A stretch of DNA of 64,000 nt from Gigantopelta aegis (lineage: Eukaryota > Mollusca > Gastropoda > Neomphalida > Peltospiridae), in the NCBI RefSeq assembly GCF_016097555.1, contig NC_054702.1:86570525-86634524 (forward strand), written 5' to 3'. Of this stretch, positions 36,571-48,478 are shown in pieces. The position numbers and the translations under genes are program-made. Each line of letters opens with the position of its first letter. Positions within the stretch are counted from its first letter, which is position 1. The notes beneath the pieces were generated by a model. The model was given only the letters and a program-made list of their open reading frames with translations, was not told where the DNA came from and did no database searches.

Positions 36571-38884
36571 TATATGTTGTAATAACAAAATAAGAAATGG
36601 CATCACTCAATTGTTGGACGTTTGGAAGGAAGGTTTGGCTCCCCACACCATAAACAACGATTTAAGAATCGTTTAACACTGGATGGGACAAGAATAAAAC
36701 CATCGACTCGATATCTTATATGACATCGCACTCTAACCAAGACGCTCAATATTGTCATTATGGTACAATGGCAAATGATATAATACAATTGTTTGACCGT
36801 TGCAATCGACGTTTGGCTTCTCACAACATAAACAACGATTTAAGATTCGTTGGATACTGAATGCGACGAGCATAAAACTATCGACTCCTTACCCTATGCC
36901 GCAATACGCTGTATGTATTAGCTTAATATTGGCATTATGTCGTAATAACAAAATTACATCACGTAATTGTTGTTAGACCCTTGGAAGTAAAGTTTAGCTC
37001 CCAAAGCATTAACAATGATCTAATAATTATTAGGCAGTGGTAGGGACGAGAAAAAATGCATTGATTTCACATATTACACAACAAGCGCTCTACCCAATAA
37101 ATTCGATATTCCAGTTATGTTACATTGACAAATGACGTCACGCAGTTGTTAGACGCTTGGAAGCGAAGTTCGCCTCCTCACAGCATAAACATTTGATTGG
37201 AAGAAGAATAAAACCATCGACTCCCTATCTTACAGGACATCGCGTAATCTGAATATGGTCATTCATTTACAATTTATGATGACAAATGACGTCACGCAAT
37301 TATTACAAGCTTGGACGCGAAGTTTGCCCTACCCCCAGTACACAGCACAAATGGTTGAGCACTGACTTGGATGAGAATAAAACCATCGACTCCATATCCT
37401 ATACGAAATCGCGCTCTAGGCAATAAGCTCAATATTGCCATTGTCTTACAATGACAAATGACGTCATACAATAATTAGATCCTTAGAACCGAAGTTTCGC
37501 TCCACACAGAATAAACAACGATTTAAGAATCGTTGATTTCTAGAGAATAAAACAATCGAATCCACTTATGGTACATTGATTCCATATCTTAAATGATATC
37601 GCGCTCTACCCACTAAGCTCAGTATTGCCATTATGTTACAATGGCAAATGATGTCATGTTAGACAGATCGAAGTTTGGCTCCTCAAAACAATGGATGGGA
37701 CGAGAATAAAACTATCGACTTCTTGCCCTATACGGCAATGCGCTCTACCAATTAGCTCAATACTGAAATTATGTTACACTAACAAAATGACGTCACGCAA
37801 TTTTCGTTAGACCCCAGGAAGTAAAGATTGGCTCCCCAAACCATTAACAACGATCTAAGAATTATTAGGCAGTGGTAGGGATGAAAATAAAAACTTCACC
37901 ATCTTATCCTACACGACATCACTCTCTACACATAAAGGTCAATATTGCAATTATGATAGAATCGCGAGTGACGTCACGCATTTGTTAGACGCTTGTAGGT
38001 GAGGTTTGGCTCCCCATAGCATAAACAACTATTCAAGAATCCTTGGGCAGTGGTTGGGACGAGAATAAAACCATCAACTTCATATCCTACACGGCATCGT
38101 ACACGAGCCAATAAGCTCAATATTAGCATTATGTTACAGTGACAAATGACGTCACGCATTGTTGGACGTTTGGAAGCGAAGTTTGGCTCCCCACAGCATA
38201 AACAACAATATAAAAATCATTGGGATCTGGTTTGGAGAAGAATAAAACCATTGACCCCCTATCTTACAGGACATCGCGCTGTACACACTAATCTGAATAT
38301 GGCCATTCATTTACAATTTATAATGACGAATGACGTCACGCAATTGTTACATTTTTGGACCAAAGTTTGGCTCCCCATAGCATAAACAACTATTCAAGAA
38401 TCCTTGAGCAGTGGTTGGGACGAGAATAAAACCATCAATTTCATATCCTACACGGCATCGTACACGAGCAAATAAGCTCAATATTAGCATTATGTTACAG
38501 TGACAAATGACGTCATGCAATTGTTAGACCCTTGGAAGGTGGCTCTACACAGCATAAACAATTATTTAATAATCGTTGGGTCTAAATGGAACGGGAATAA
38601 AACCATCAACTTCATATATTACACAGCAATTTGTTCTACCCAATAAATTCGATATTCCAGTCTTGTTACAATGACAAATGATGTCACGCAATTGTTGGAC
38701 GCTTGGAAGAGAAATTTGACTCTCCATAGCATAAACAACTATTTAAGAATCCTTGGACAGTGGTTGGGATGACAATAAAACCATCGACTTCATATGCTAA
38801 ACGACATCGTGCTTGAGCCAATAAGCTCGATATTCCACTTATGGTACAATGACAAATGACGTCACGCAATTGTTAGACCATGGA

Positions 38885-39115
38885 AGTAAACCGTTATCCG
38901 CGATCAAGACCGCATTTCTGCACAATATAGAGTCGAATGTGAATTTGTCAAAATAGTGGTTGATTCCATGAATTTCTGTCTAGTGTCTCGTCTATAGGAG
39001 GACAGCCACTTCCGAGGAGATCTTTTACTGGAAAATACTGGTACACCCTTCCTGCACCGCCAAAAAGAGGACTGTCGCGCTCAGACTAGTTTACTAAATC
39101 CAAACTAGCACAGAA
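38885..39115 (-). repeat. Unknown dispersed repeat F, copy 2
   Basis: Pairs with 7905-8150. Sits exactly at the right edge of the tandem array. It carries an extra 10 or so bases near 39040 relative to copy 1. Confidence 0.65.
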
Positions 39116-39402
39116 CAGGGCTTATTGGAATACATATAGCTGTGATGACATGCACTCTTGAATCATTGTCAAAACAGCGATGATATCAGGTGTTCGCAAA
39201 AGTTGAACATTTCCAGCAGCCGTCGTGAGTTCTGCTATTATAGCTATGAAGACCGTCACTTCATCTAATACGATGAAAAAAAATGTGTAAGAGTTTCGCC
39301 AAAGAGATGAAAAGGTATGCACACATTCAAAATATGGAATAGCATCAGCCATCATATTAGTCATACGCATCGTATTTAATAAACATAGTCTCTAAATGTA
39401 AT

Positions 39403-39560
39403 GAATGAATGAATGAATGAATGTTTAACCGACACCCCAGCACGAAAAATACGGCATGAGTTCGACCCGTACCCTCTTTCAACGGTTGGGTAGTTTTAGG
39501 GTTAGGGTTAGTTTTAGAGCCTTTGATATAGAATACATCGGCTATTGGGTGTCAAACCCT
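39403..39560 (-). mobile_element. SINE family B tail with (AATG)n
   Basis: AATG repeats, then TTTAACCGACACCCCAGCACG and later CGGCTATTGGGTGTCAAACC. The same tail in the other orientation is at 45585-45655. Two TTAGGG units at about 39496-39507 lie inside it. Confidence 0.55.
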
Positions 39561-39682
39561 CTAAATGTCTACCATAAAAGGTTTTTTATTGCCATTAGGA
39601 GTCCCCCAGGAGTGAAAAGGCAATACTTTTTATATTAAAACGCACTTTTAATTCAACATCTCTGGGAACAATTTAACAGCTA

Positions 39683-39988
39683 ACGTTTGTTTTGTGTAAC
39701 GACACCACTAGAGTACATTAATTAATTCATCATCGGTTATTGATTATCAAACATTTGGTAATTCTGACATATAATGTTCGAGGAAACCCGATACATTATT
39801 TTCATTATCAGCAAGGAATCTTTTATGCGCACTTTCTCCACAAACAGGATAGCATATACCACGGCTTTTGATATATCATTCGTGGGGCATTAGTTGGGAT
39901 GGGAGAAAAACACAATTAGATAATGGGTACACCGGGTGTTTTCGATCCTTCGACCAAAGCACCCCAGGCGAGTGATCTACCGACTGGA
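39683..39988 (-). mobile_element. SINE family A copy
   Basis: Tail AACGACACCACTAGAG on the left; head to about 39988 with GAGTGATCTACCGACTGG. Confidence 0.78.
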
Positions 39989-41332
39989 GAAAGTATTGAT
40001 AATATATCACATCAAACTTGAATTCAGTCTGTAATCATCCTGTTCAGTAATTTTCCGCTTCGCCAGTTCACGGGGCAGGAATTCTGTGTTTTGTTGATTT
40101 AGTATAATTGGGGTTTTCCTTCGTTTTCTTCTGAAACTGCTTTTCAGCCATAAGAAGTGTGGCCTTTCTCCACGACATCTACTTAATCAAATACATTTAA
40201 TTTTTTTTTTTTTTTTTTATATATTTTGTTTACCATTCTGTAGGACCTCTCTCCTTTCTACGCCAATATTTGTAGTCTAATGAATGGGGCTCATTTGTGT
40301 GGCAACAGTGTGTCGTTGTCATCACTTTGTGCACGATCATCAGTGTGGGTCTTTGGGTGTTGCTGCCCGTTATACCGTTGTTAAGGGATAATTGGGCCCG
40401 TAGGAATCGGAGGGGGCAGCGGAGGTGAGGGCGGCTGATATCCCCACTTGAGAACGAAAATGTGTTTTTTGGCCCTACTCTATATAAATAAAGATAAAAA
40501 TATGACATATCTGCGTCCCCACCACCATCACACCCGTCACTAAAGACATCCACTAGAGACTGTGATATTACGGCTTTGAGTGTGATAAAATGCACTGTCG
40601 TGTTCTTCAACAATGTTTTTCAAAGTAAACAAATCGACCGTCTCGGTGGTAATTAGAGGTATACGCATTTGCGATTGTAGGCAAAATTAATTATAGGAAA
40701 AAATGGACGAAACCAATATTTGTGTCTTATCTATTTGATTCAGATTCAGGAGACAGTAAAGATCTGTCTGGTATTTGGTATCTTGTTGTTTATAAAGCAC
40801 GAACAGCTATGAAGAGATCTGTGCGGGAATGTGAAAAGTAGCACTTAGCACCTCCCCCGCACCACATTTCCAGTTTAAAATGCACTTTATGTATTAACTG
40901 TTTTGTTCATGTAGATTTCATCATCGTTTTACATGAATTATTTACTCACTGCTTCATTAAGATGCAAGGTTGAGTCTTTGTCATATTATGAACACCATAG
41001 TTTGGAATAATGTGAGACACAAACATCAAAAACGACACTTTCTGTGTTAACCCCTCGCTTTGAAAAACATGCGTGATGCCTCATTGAAATGGTATTTTGA
41101 CTTTTCATTAAAAAAAAAATCACAGGAATTTGAAGTGTTGAGATCTCAGGTATAATTTCTTTATTCGAGCATTCAGGGTGAAAATAACATGTCATAGCAT
41201 GAACTTTTAATTGTTTCAGGTTTGTGTATGTTGATAATGCATAAAACAAATTTAATGTTTTAAAAAGTCGCTGAAAATAACAATTCCGGACAACATGCCT
41301 AAAAGGACAAAATAATCCATAACATGAAGGTC
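39989..41332. other. Gene-free stretch
   Basis: Holds a T-run near 40200-40219 and an unconvincing 127-codon minus frame (40230-40613) with no recognised family. Nothing else seen. Confidence 0.4.
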
Positions 41333-41560
41333 AGCCCTCAGCACGAGGATATGAGGCTGGTATGTACTGGGTTTGCATCTCTGTACCGGTTCTCATCTAC
41401 AGCGAGTTTTAACGACTCGCTAGGTAAGACCATTACACATACTTCTCTCTCACTAACCACTAACAACTAACACACTGTCCTGGACAGACAGCCCAGATTG
41501 CTGAGGTGTGTGCGTGGACAACTTCAACCTCAATTGGATATCAGCACGAAAATAAGTATA
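41333..41560 (+). mobile_element. SINE family C copy
   Basis: Head GGCTGGTATGTACTGGG, body CACTGTCCTGGACAGACAGC, CTGAGGTGTGTG, ending TTGGATATCAGCACG. Confidence 0.75.
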
Positions 41561-42375
41561 AATGAATGAATAATATGAGCTGGTATGACTGTCGAATAGT
41601 CGTAGATGTCTTAACAAAAGCACGTTGCGATTTATATCAAATCAAATCCAATATTTTAAAATTTGACAAAATTCGTGGAACTGGGTTGAATATCAACATT
41701 TAAAAAAACAATTTTAGAGACCCAAAAAACAAAGTATGTCATAACTTGAGATCCAAGTGACGTAGAATGGTTATTCGTTCACTTATTCATCCATGTTTCC
41801 ATCCACATTCATCCATCCATGATCCACCCATAACACCACACACCTATCCAGTCTTTTATATATCCATTCATCCATCATTGGATACTAACTTAATAACGAA
41901 CATAACCACCATCATTTCCAGCACATGCATATTATGTACTTTAATTTACGAATTTTACCTATTTCTTTAACTAGATCCTCGTGCACTAACAATATAACAT
42001 ATCGCTTTTGTTATCAGGGGCTACGTATGAACTGATATTACACACCCTCCGGGGAACGAGCATGAACCGGGCAGCTGGCGGAGGCACACGCCCTTTCAAT
42101 CAAGATACGCCATTTACTTCCAGGAGGAATCTTTCTTTTGTGTTCCGTGTTTGATTCTATTGCCAACACTGGCCCTTTAATACAACATGGCGGTAATTTC
42201 TTTGGAAGACCATAGACACGTGGACGCGTGGAACCAGCATTGAGAGTATAAATATACACGTGTAATTAACATGTCAGCCTCTTATTGGTTTCCAAACACT
42301 CAAACATTGTCCTTTCTGACAGCGAGAAGAAAAAACTAAATTAAAATCTTCTCAAACGAAAGGAAAAAAAACCCC

Positions 42376-42535
42376 GTTTGTTGAACTGTCCAGCTCAGTG
42401 TTTACTCATTGATTGTTAGGTGTCAAACTCTTTTTCGATTAGTTACGAGTGTTTTTATAAGCACTTTACCACAAACAGGACAGCACATGTCTCGGTCTTT
42501 AATACATATAGCATCGATTGCATGGAACAGCGGAA
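42376..42535 (-). mobile_element. Old SINE A fragment
   Basis: Heavily diverged, recognised from TTAGGTGTCAAACTC, TTTATAAGCACTTTACCAC and CAGGACAGCACATG. Confidence 0.5.
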
Positions 42536-42840
42536 TTTTTTTTTCTTCAGACGGGAATCGATTTGAGGAATATTATCAAAAGACAAGCTATTATTGATTC
42601 TGTATTTGCTAAATGTCAAAGAAGATCAGCAAAAAATGGAAAGGAATTCAATTTGTTTAATATGTTTTAGGATAGTGTGCGACCCCTAAACAAGTAACCG
42701 TGGAAACTAATCAAATTGGTCAGTCAAATGTAATTGAAGTTTTTTTTTTTTCTACAGTTAACTGATTTAAAATATTACGAGCCGAACACAATATTAAAAG
42801 AATGTACATTATTAGTTTAAATGTCACAGAAAACTATTGA

Positions 42841-43222
42841 AGCCGCTCACCCTACTTTCTGAGGTAAGGACTTTGTATTTATTCCATTTGTTCGTAATCG
42901 GTATGCGTATACGTGTACGTAATTAATGCATAGATACGAACACACGTACGGAGACGCATAAATGGAATTTACTCCACCTACTTGCATAGAAAATGACTGC
43001 TACGAATTACGCATTGCGGTTTTACGTATTATGTACACACATGTATATAGGGATTACGACCAAATGGAATATGCGTCAACCAGTCCGATCAGGCCGACAT
43101 GGAACATATTGGATTTGCTAAAAGTGATAATTTAAGTGAAGACTTGTAGGTAATGTGCAAGTTAATAGAAACGCTGTAATAGACGAAAACACTTTACTGC
43201 TTAAAAACTAGGGTCAGCGGCT
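42841..43222. mobile_element. TTAA-flanked MITE, family G, copy 3
   Basis: Left end AGCCGCTCACCCTACTTT after TTGA (42837-42840, a decayed TTAA). The right end reversed is AGCCGCTGACCCTAGTTTT before TTAA at 43223-43226. 382 bp, no coding capacity. Confidence 0.65.
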
Positions 43223-43371
43223 TTAATGAAAACTAGACACACGGGGAGAATGGGTGGTAGTAAAAGTCCCTCAGTATGCTTGATTAAAGTAATGTTTGTA
43301 AAGCAAAATAAGGCAAGTCAAAACAAGATAGGGCAGGGTTGGTCAAGACTAAGTGGGTTTTTTTTTTTAAG

Positions 43372-43646
43372 TTAAAGTTTGTTTTGTTTAACGACACCAC
43401 TAGAACACATTGATGTATTAATCATTGGCTATTGCATGTCAACATTTGGTAACTCTGACATAGTCTTATCAAGGAAACCCGCTACATTTTTCCATTAGTA
43501 GCAAGAGGTCTTTTATATGCACCATCCCAGACAGTGTAGCACATACCACGGTCTTTGATATACCAGTCGTGGTGCACTGTCTAGAACATTAAATAGCCCA
43601 ATGGGCCCACCGACGGGATGCTTTACCACTGGACTACATCCCGCCC
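43372..43646 (-). mobile_element. SINE family A, complete copy
   Basis: Tail TTTAACGACACCACTAG on the left; head at the right, ending CACTGGACTACATCCCGCC. On minus the head reads as a tRNA (GATGTAGTCCAGTGGTAAAG). A good reference copy for the family. Confidence 0.85.
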
Positions 43647-43649
43647 AGT

Positions 43650-45584
43650 CTTTTTATAATGATTCTGTATTGTTAAGGAGATTGGTTCGGTTTTAAAAGA
43701 TACTCTTGCACCATGGTCGGAATCATTATCTTGTTCACTGTCAAAGTTGATGCCGATCTCGTTGTAAAAAGTCCGTGTTTCAGGCAGAATCCAAGTACCT
43801 TATTATTTAGTTTACATTTATATTCATTTCACTTGCTTTTCCACCTTACCCGATAATGTTCTTTTCCACCTACGTTAAATTTATATGCTTCAGTTCACAC
43901 AGATGACTTTTTAAAAATTGTTATGTGAGACAGCAATACACTTGGAACCGTACCGCAGAGGACTCAGATCGATATTGTCTAAATATATAAAACCTCATCA
44001 AATCGGGGATCATCATGTGCGAAATGAATTAAATATTATTTAATAATAATAAATATAAATGAAATGATAATTTGATGACGTCCGTATTCTCCAAGCACTC
44101 GTTTGGCGATATCTATATCTTTCTTTAATATTTTTAGATGCTAAATGAAATTCCAGATCTACAGATACAAAAAACACGATGTCTTTATTTTTTGAAGTTT
44201 TTATAGACCAATTTGCAGGTCCCAGATGTGTTGTTTAATTGATTACATGTCGACGTTTTTAAGAAAAAGTTGAGTTTACGTGATAAATTTTTCACATCTC
44301 ATATACGCCGTTAGATACAGAGGTAATCATCAAGCAATAATAATTGAGTTCACTTCCTCACAGTAGTTTAACAGCTATCATTAGCTTTTCTGCTGGGAAT
44401 ACATTAACCACTTCAGAAGTTCGGAATATCCGGAAATACTTTTTTAAGCACATGTCGCTTCCCTGCGGAATAATACAATTCCAGCTTTGCAGTATCAAAA
44501 CATGTTATCTTTAATGGCTTTCTTTTAATTTCCCACGTGAAGCCAACAGGCGTGGCATTTTTTTTCTTCAGTTATAAATATCTTAATACAATAGGCTAAT
44601 CGTATTACTCGTTTAGCAAATACGTGTCTATATCAGTTTTGTTGTTAGGACAGATGACCGTTTGGCATTTATAAAAAACATAACAGCATAATTACAGACA
44701 CTACTTTATCATCTTACTGGTACTATCATTGACATAAACAAATTGTACAAAACTGGTATATGATTTCACATGTTATTTACCAATGAATCATGTAACACAA
44801 CTGAATTAATTCCCAAAAATTGTGTACTGATATTGCAGTGATTAAAATTGATGTTAGGATATTACTTACTACTTCTCTATCAGTCAATTTACAGTTGATT
44901 CCAAATGATCATCAAACCTGTTTTAAGCGGCTACACATAGGAGTAGTCAAAAGTGGCCACTTAGTGCAGGTGGTCACTGATAACAGGCTGCCACTTTTAC
45001 AATCTTTAAAACAGTTTTTTTAGTTGTTGTTTTGTTTGTGTATTTTGTATGTTTTGTTTTGTGTTGTGTGTGTGTGTGTGTGTTTTGTGAACTTTTTTTT
45101 TTAATTTTTTTTTTTTTTTTTTTTTTTTTTTGGTGGTTTTTTTGTGTTGTTGTTTTTTTGTTTATTTTTTTTTGTTTTTTGGGTGTGTTTTTTTCGTGGG
45201 GGGTGGGGACTGGTTGCCAATGTAGTGCTAATTAATGGATGAGCTCTCTATAGTTTATATAAATCAACTTTCCACATGCTGCCTTCTTCACAAATAATAA
45301 AATGTAACTTAAAACTATAAATGTGCCCTTTTGAAATTAATTCTTTTACTAGTTTATTTTCTTTGTTGATCCCCTGCGTGTGCTGTAACCTCACCGTGGT
45401 GCAGGGGTGTAACATTCTCTTTGAGAATGGCCAATACAGCACAAAACTGAAGTTTTGAGTAAAATTCAGTATCCGTAAAATTCTGTGATATTTGTGTTTT
45501 TGCACAGTTCTTTACACTGTTTTTGTTTGTCTTGAATTTTTATATTGATGTTGATCATCACTTTATTTATTTGCATTACCATAG
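43650..45584. other. AT-rich gene-free stretch
   Basis: Contains a strong T-rich low-complexity tract at about 45030-45205. No gene recognised. Confidence 0.45.
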
Positions 45585-45655
45585 TTTGACACCCAATAGC
45601 CGATGTATTTTTCGTGCTGGGGTGTCGTTAAACATTCATTCATTCATTCATTCTC
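45585..45655 (+). mobile_element. SINE family B tail with (CATT)n
   Basis: TTTGACACCCAATAGCCGATG, TGCTGGGGTGTCGTTAAAC and (CATT)n. Opposite orientation to 39403-39560. Confidence 0.55.
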
Positions 45656-46932
45656 TGTTGATAAAATTACTACTTCACGAGATGTATTGTCATAAAAGAC
45701 GAAGGTACAAATGAAAAGCTTAGCTAACCCGAGTCATTTCACTATAGCAAATGCATGCCACACTGACAGTTTCTTAATACTCATTTCCTGCACCATATTG
45801 TTCTTTAAAATAACCCTTTTATAGAACAATAATAATTAGTGGTCATTTAACAAAAATATTTTAACAATTTGGGTTTCAGTTTAGGTGGCCATTAGAGACA
45901 TTTCAGTTGCCACTTAAGACAGGTGGCCATTTGGGTAGGTTTGACTAGTAATTTTGCCTAAAACCAGCATGCAGCCATGGTGACATAATCCCGATAAAAT
46001 GCTCAATTGGCAAATGTTGTAATCTCGTCTCATTCCTTCTGTAGCGTTACATCTAACTCAGCTCATTTTTCAGTGGTGGGTTTAGACATTTTTAAAAGGT
46101 GGTTAAATATTTTTGGAGTCATAAAATGCAAGGCACAGAGTGCTTTAGTGCACATGTGACACCTAGGGTGGTCTGCAGAAATGCTTTCTTCGAAATTTTT
46201 AAAAATAAGATGGCTTGAAAGACGATTTGCTGGCATCTGTAAAAAATTAGTCATTTTCTGATTATCAGTTTATATCACTGTAAGGGTTTTTTGTGGGTTT
46301 TTTGTTGATTGTTTTTGTGGTTTCACACTTTTTTTTTAAATCTTAGTTTTCATAATGCAATATATTTTTTGTTTGTTAGTTGACACACATTTGTTATAAA
46401 GGAACATCTTTGCCACCTCCTGTTTGGGAATCTTAACACGAATCTGCCTTTTAGTGTGCTAATCCGCAAAAAAACATTGTTAAGAAGGAAGAAATGCACT
46501 AAAGCTGGATTTACATTTACTGAGGTGGACTACTTTTAGCCTTTCTAACACCAGTAACTGAGACTTTTAGTCCTACCTTTTGTCAACAAGTGCAAGAAAA
46601 TTATACAATAATTATTCAGTTAAGATTTCAAAAAGGATACATATCAAAACAGACAGTATTGACAAACTGAACACAGATCATGACCATATGATGTCCTTGA
46701 TGCCTTCTGATAGGAGAAATTATGTTCCAGAATGTAATAATGTCATAGTCTCAAATCCACAATCTTGCAAACAATGTTTAGGTGACATTTAGATTAAGAG
46801 ATAAATGGTAACTATTTATAAAAACACTGTTTGCTAGTCCAAATAATTATATTTTGCTGAGCAAAACAAAAGAAAAACATTCACCACAACCCCTAAATTC
46901 ACCAATCATTTCTTGGATGCCAATGTTGAAGG

Positions 46933-47242
46933 AAAGGAAGGAAATGTTTTATTTAACGACGCGCTCAACACATTGTATTTACGGTTATATGGCGTCGGAC
47001 ATATGCTTAAGGACCACACAGACATTGAGAGAGGAAACCTGCTGTAGCCACTTCGATTAGCAGCAAGGGATCTTTCATGTGCACCATCCCACAGACAGAA
47101 GAGTACATACCACGGCCTTCGGTACACCAGTTGTGGAGCACTAGATGGAACAACAAGTAGACCAATGGGCCCACCGACGAGAATCGATCCTAGATCGATC
47201 ACACATCAGGCGAGCGCTGTACCATTCAGCTACGTCCCACCC
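46933..47242 (-). mobile_element. SINE with D-type tail and A-type head
   Basis: The left end AAATGTTTTATTTAACGACGC is family D; the right end, reversed, GGGTGGGACGTAGCTGAATG with a B-box-like GGATCGATTCTC is family A. A second mosaic of the two families. Confidence 0.75.
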
Positions 47243-48249
47243 TTGCTGATGTCATGACATCCAGGTGTTCAAAAGGGCTAGGTAGGCCATTGTGGTGTGT
47301 TAATGGTTTTGAGATTTGAATCACATTTTATGTACCCGTAGTACTGTTTCATATTTGAATTAAAATATCCCCTACTTATTTTGAACACTATATATCAAAG
47401 ATTCATTTTAGGAAGTGTACCACAGAATTACTATACCTGGTACACACTACAAATGGTATAGCATGAAATCTTGAAATAATTCATACCAAACTGTGTCAAG
47501 TGGTTCCGTGCACCATTAAAATATAAAAACATAGCAAAGTGAAATAATAGAAAAATAACTCCAATATCAATAAATGTAAGAGTTTATTCACCAATTTTTA
47601 TGAAACTTTAGAAACAATACTTTGGCTAATTATTAAGATCACAATTTTGAAAACATTAATTAATATGCACTTCCTTTTTTAAATATATATACAAATGAGT
47701 ACAAGAATATTGCAGTAAGAAAGACAAAACTAAACAGACAATCACAGAATAACAAAAAGAGAGTGGTAAAACATACAACGTTTTGGCTTTCTTCTTACTT
47801 GATTGATTACAGTAAAGCAATGGCTGACTGCTGTACAAAAGGCAATGATATTGGAAGTTCTAGATCATTATGAGACTCCAGCTCTACTCACCAACCCCCC
47901 ACCCCTTCCCCCACCTGTTACCAGTCTTGTTCACATGCCTTGACCTATGTCATAACTTCACAACAGATCAGCATATCAAGTTTTCAAATTATGAAGAAAA
48001 ACTCAGAAACAGAAGTTCTATCACAGATAATGATATTATTGTACAACAGAGCAGACAAAGTTACACATCTTGCAATAACAAAAATATATATATATTTATT
48101 ACAAATAAAAAGGTCTTACTGATGCAACTGATACCTTTCTGTAACCATTTAAATGTATTTGCTTTCACAAATATGTTTCAGCCTTTGTTGACAATATGGA
48201 ATAGTGAATAAAAGTCTGATGGATCCATGATGGAGTGTTTCCATTATTT
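47243..48249 (-). other. 3' flank of the radial spoke gene
   Basis: AT-rich. On the minus strand an AATAAA lies at 48100-48095, about 150 bases after the stop codon, and a second one at 47588-47583. Either could end the transcript. Confidence 0.5.
48095..48100 (-). promoter_or_regulatory. Possible polyadenylation signal of RSPH4A/6A
   Basis: TTTATT on plus, AATAAA on minus, 150 bases past the stop codon. Confidence 0.4.
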
Positions 48250-48478
48250 TTAATCCTCGTCCTCTTCTTCTTCATCTGCCTCCTCCATCTCCTCTGCAGC
48301 CTCTTGAGCTTCCTGCTGTGCTGCTCTTAAAGCGGCTTCCTCTTCTGGGGTGGGATCGTCAGCCTCCGAGATCTCGATACCGCTGGGGAACTCCTCCTGC
48401 ACTGGCGGTGGGGGTGGTGGGCTGTAGTTCTCTTGGCAATACTTCAGTCCAAAACCAATGTAAATGTTCTCAAATTTC
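48250..48478 (-). CDS. RSPH4A: RSPH4A/6A exon 10 (terminal)
   Basis: Acceptor TTTCAG. Encodes [37 protein letters not shown], then an Ala/Glu-rich helix and a poly-acidic C-terminus to TAA at 48252-48250. Confidence 0.93.

Larger units (their letters stand above)
30170..38885 (-). repeat. Large tandem array of tRNA-derived monomers (satellite-like)
   Basis: Some 40-45 diverged monomers of about 130-185 bp (commonly near 175), interrupted by two insertions (31432-32199 and about 33478-33864). On plus, each carries AATGACGTCACGCAATTG, GAAGTTTGGCTCCCCACAGC, ATAAACAAC, GAGAATAAAACCATCGAC, CACGACATCGCGCTC and AAGCTCAATATTG in this order. On minus, the last parts read as a tRNA: GAGCTTAGTGGG resembles the A-box, followed by TAGAGCG, and 34 bases on GGTTTTATTCT resembles the B-box. 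Most units keep a TGACGTCA palindrome (e.g. 30358-30365, 38148-38155, 38857-38864). Repeated open frames here are a by-product. I do not recognise the family. Confidence 0.9.

Noticed and set aside
29693-38869. Many open frames inside the tandem array giving similar peptides on both strands
   Set aside because: They recur because the monomer recurs; frames break at random in other units and no protein family is recognisable.
30170-38885. A CRISPR array, from the regular spacing of repeats
   Set aside because: Repeats are diverged and contiguous without unique spacers, and the DNA is eukaryotic.
39491-39515. TTAGGG repeats suggesting an interstitial telomere
   Set aside because: Only two units, inside a degenerate SINE-like segment.
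40230-40613. 127-codon minus-strand open frame
   Set aside because: No signal, domain or splice context; composition looks like non-coding DNA read by chance.
42038-42259. RPRVYGLPKK peptide on minus, reminiscent of Penelope-type reverse transcriptases
   Set aside because: Only the short YGLPK string matches; the residues before and after do not continue the RT pattern.
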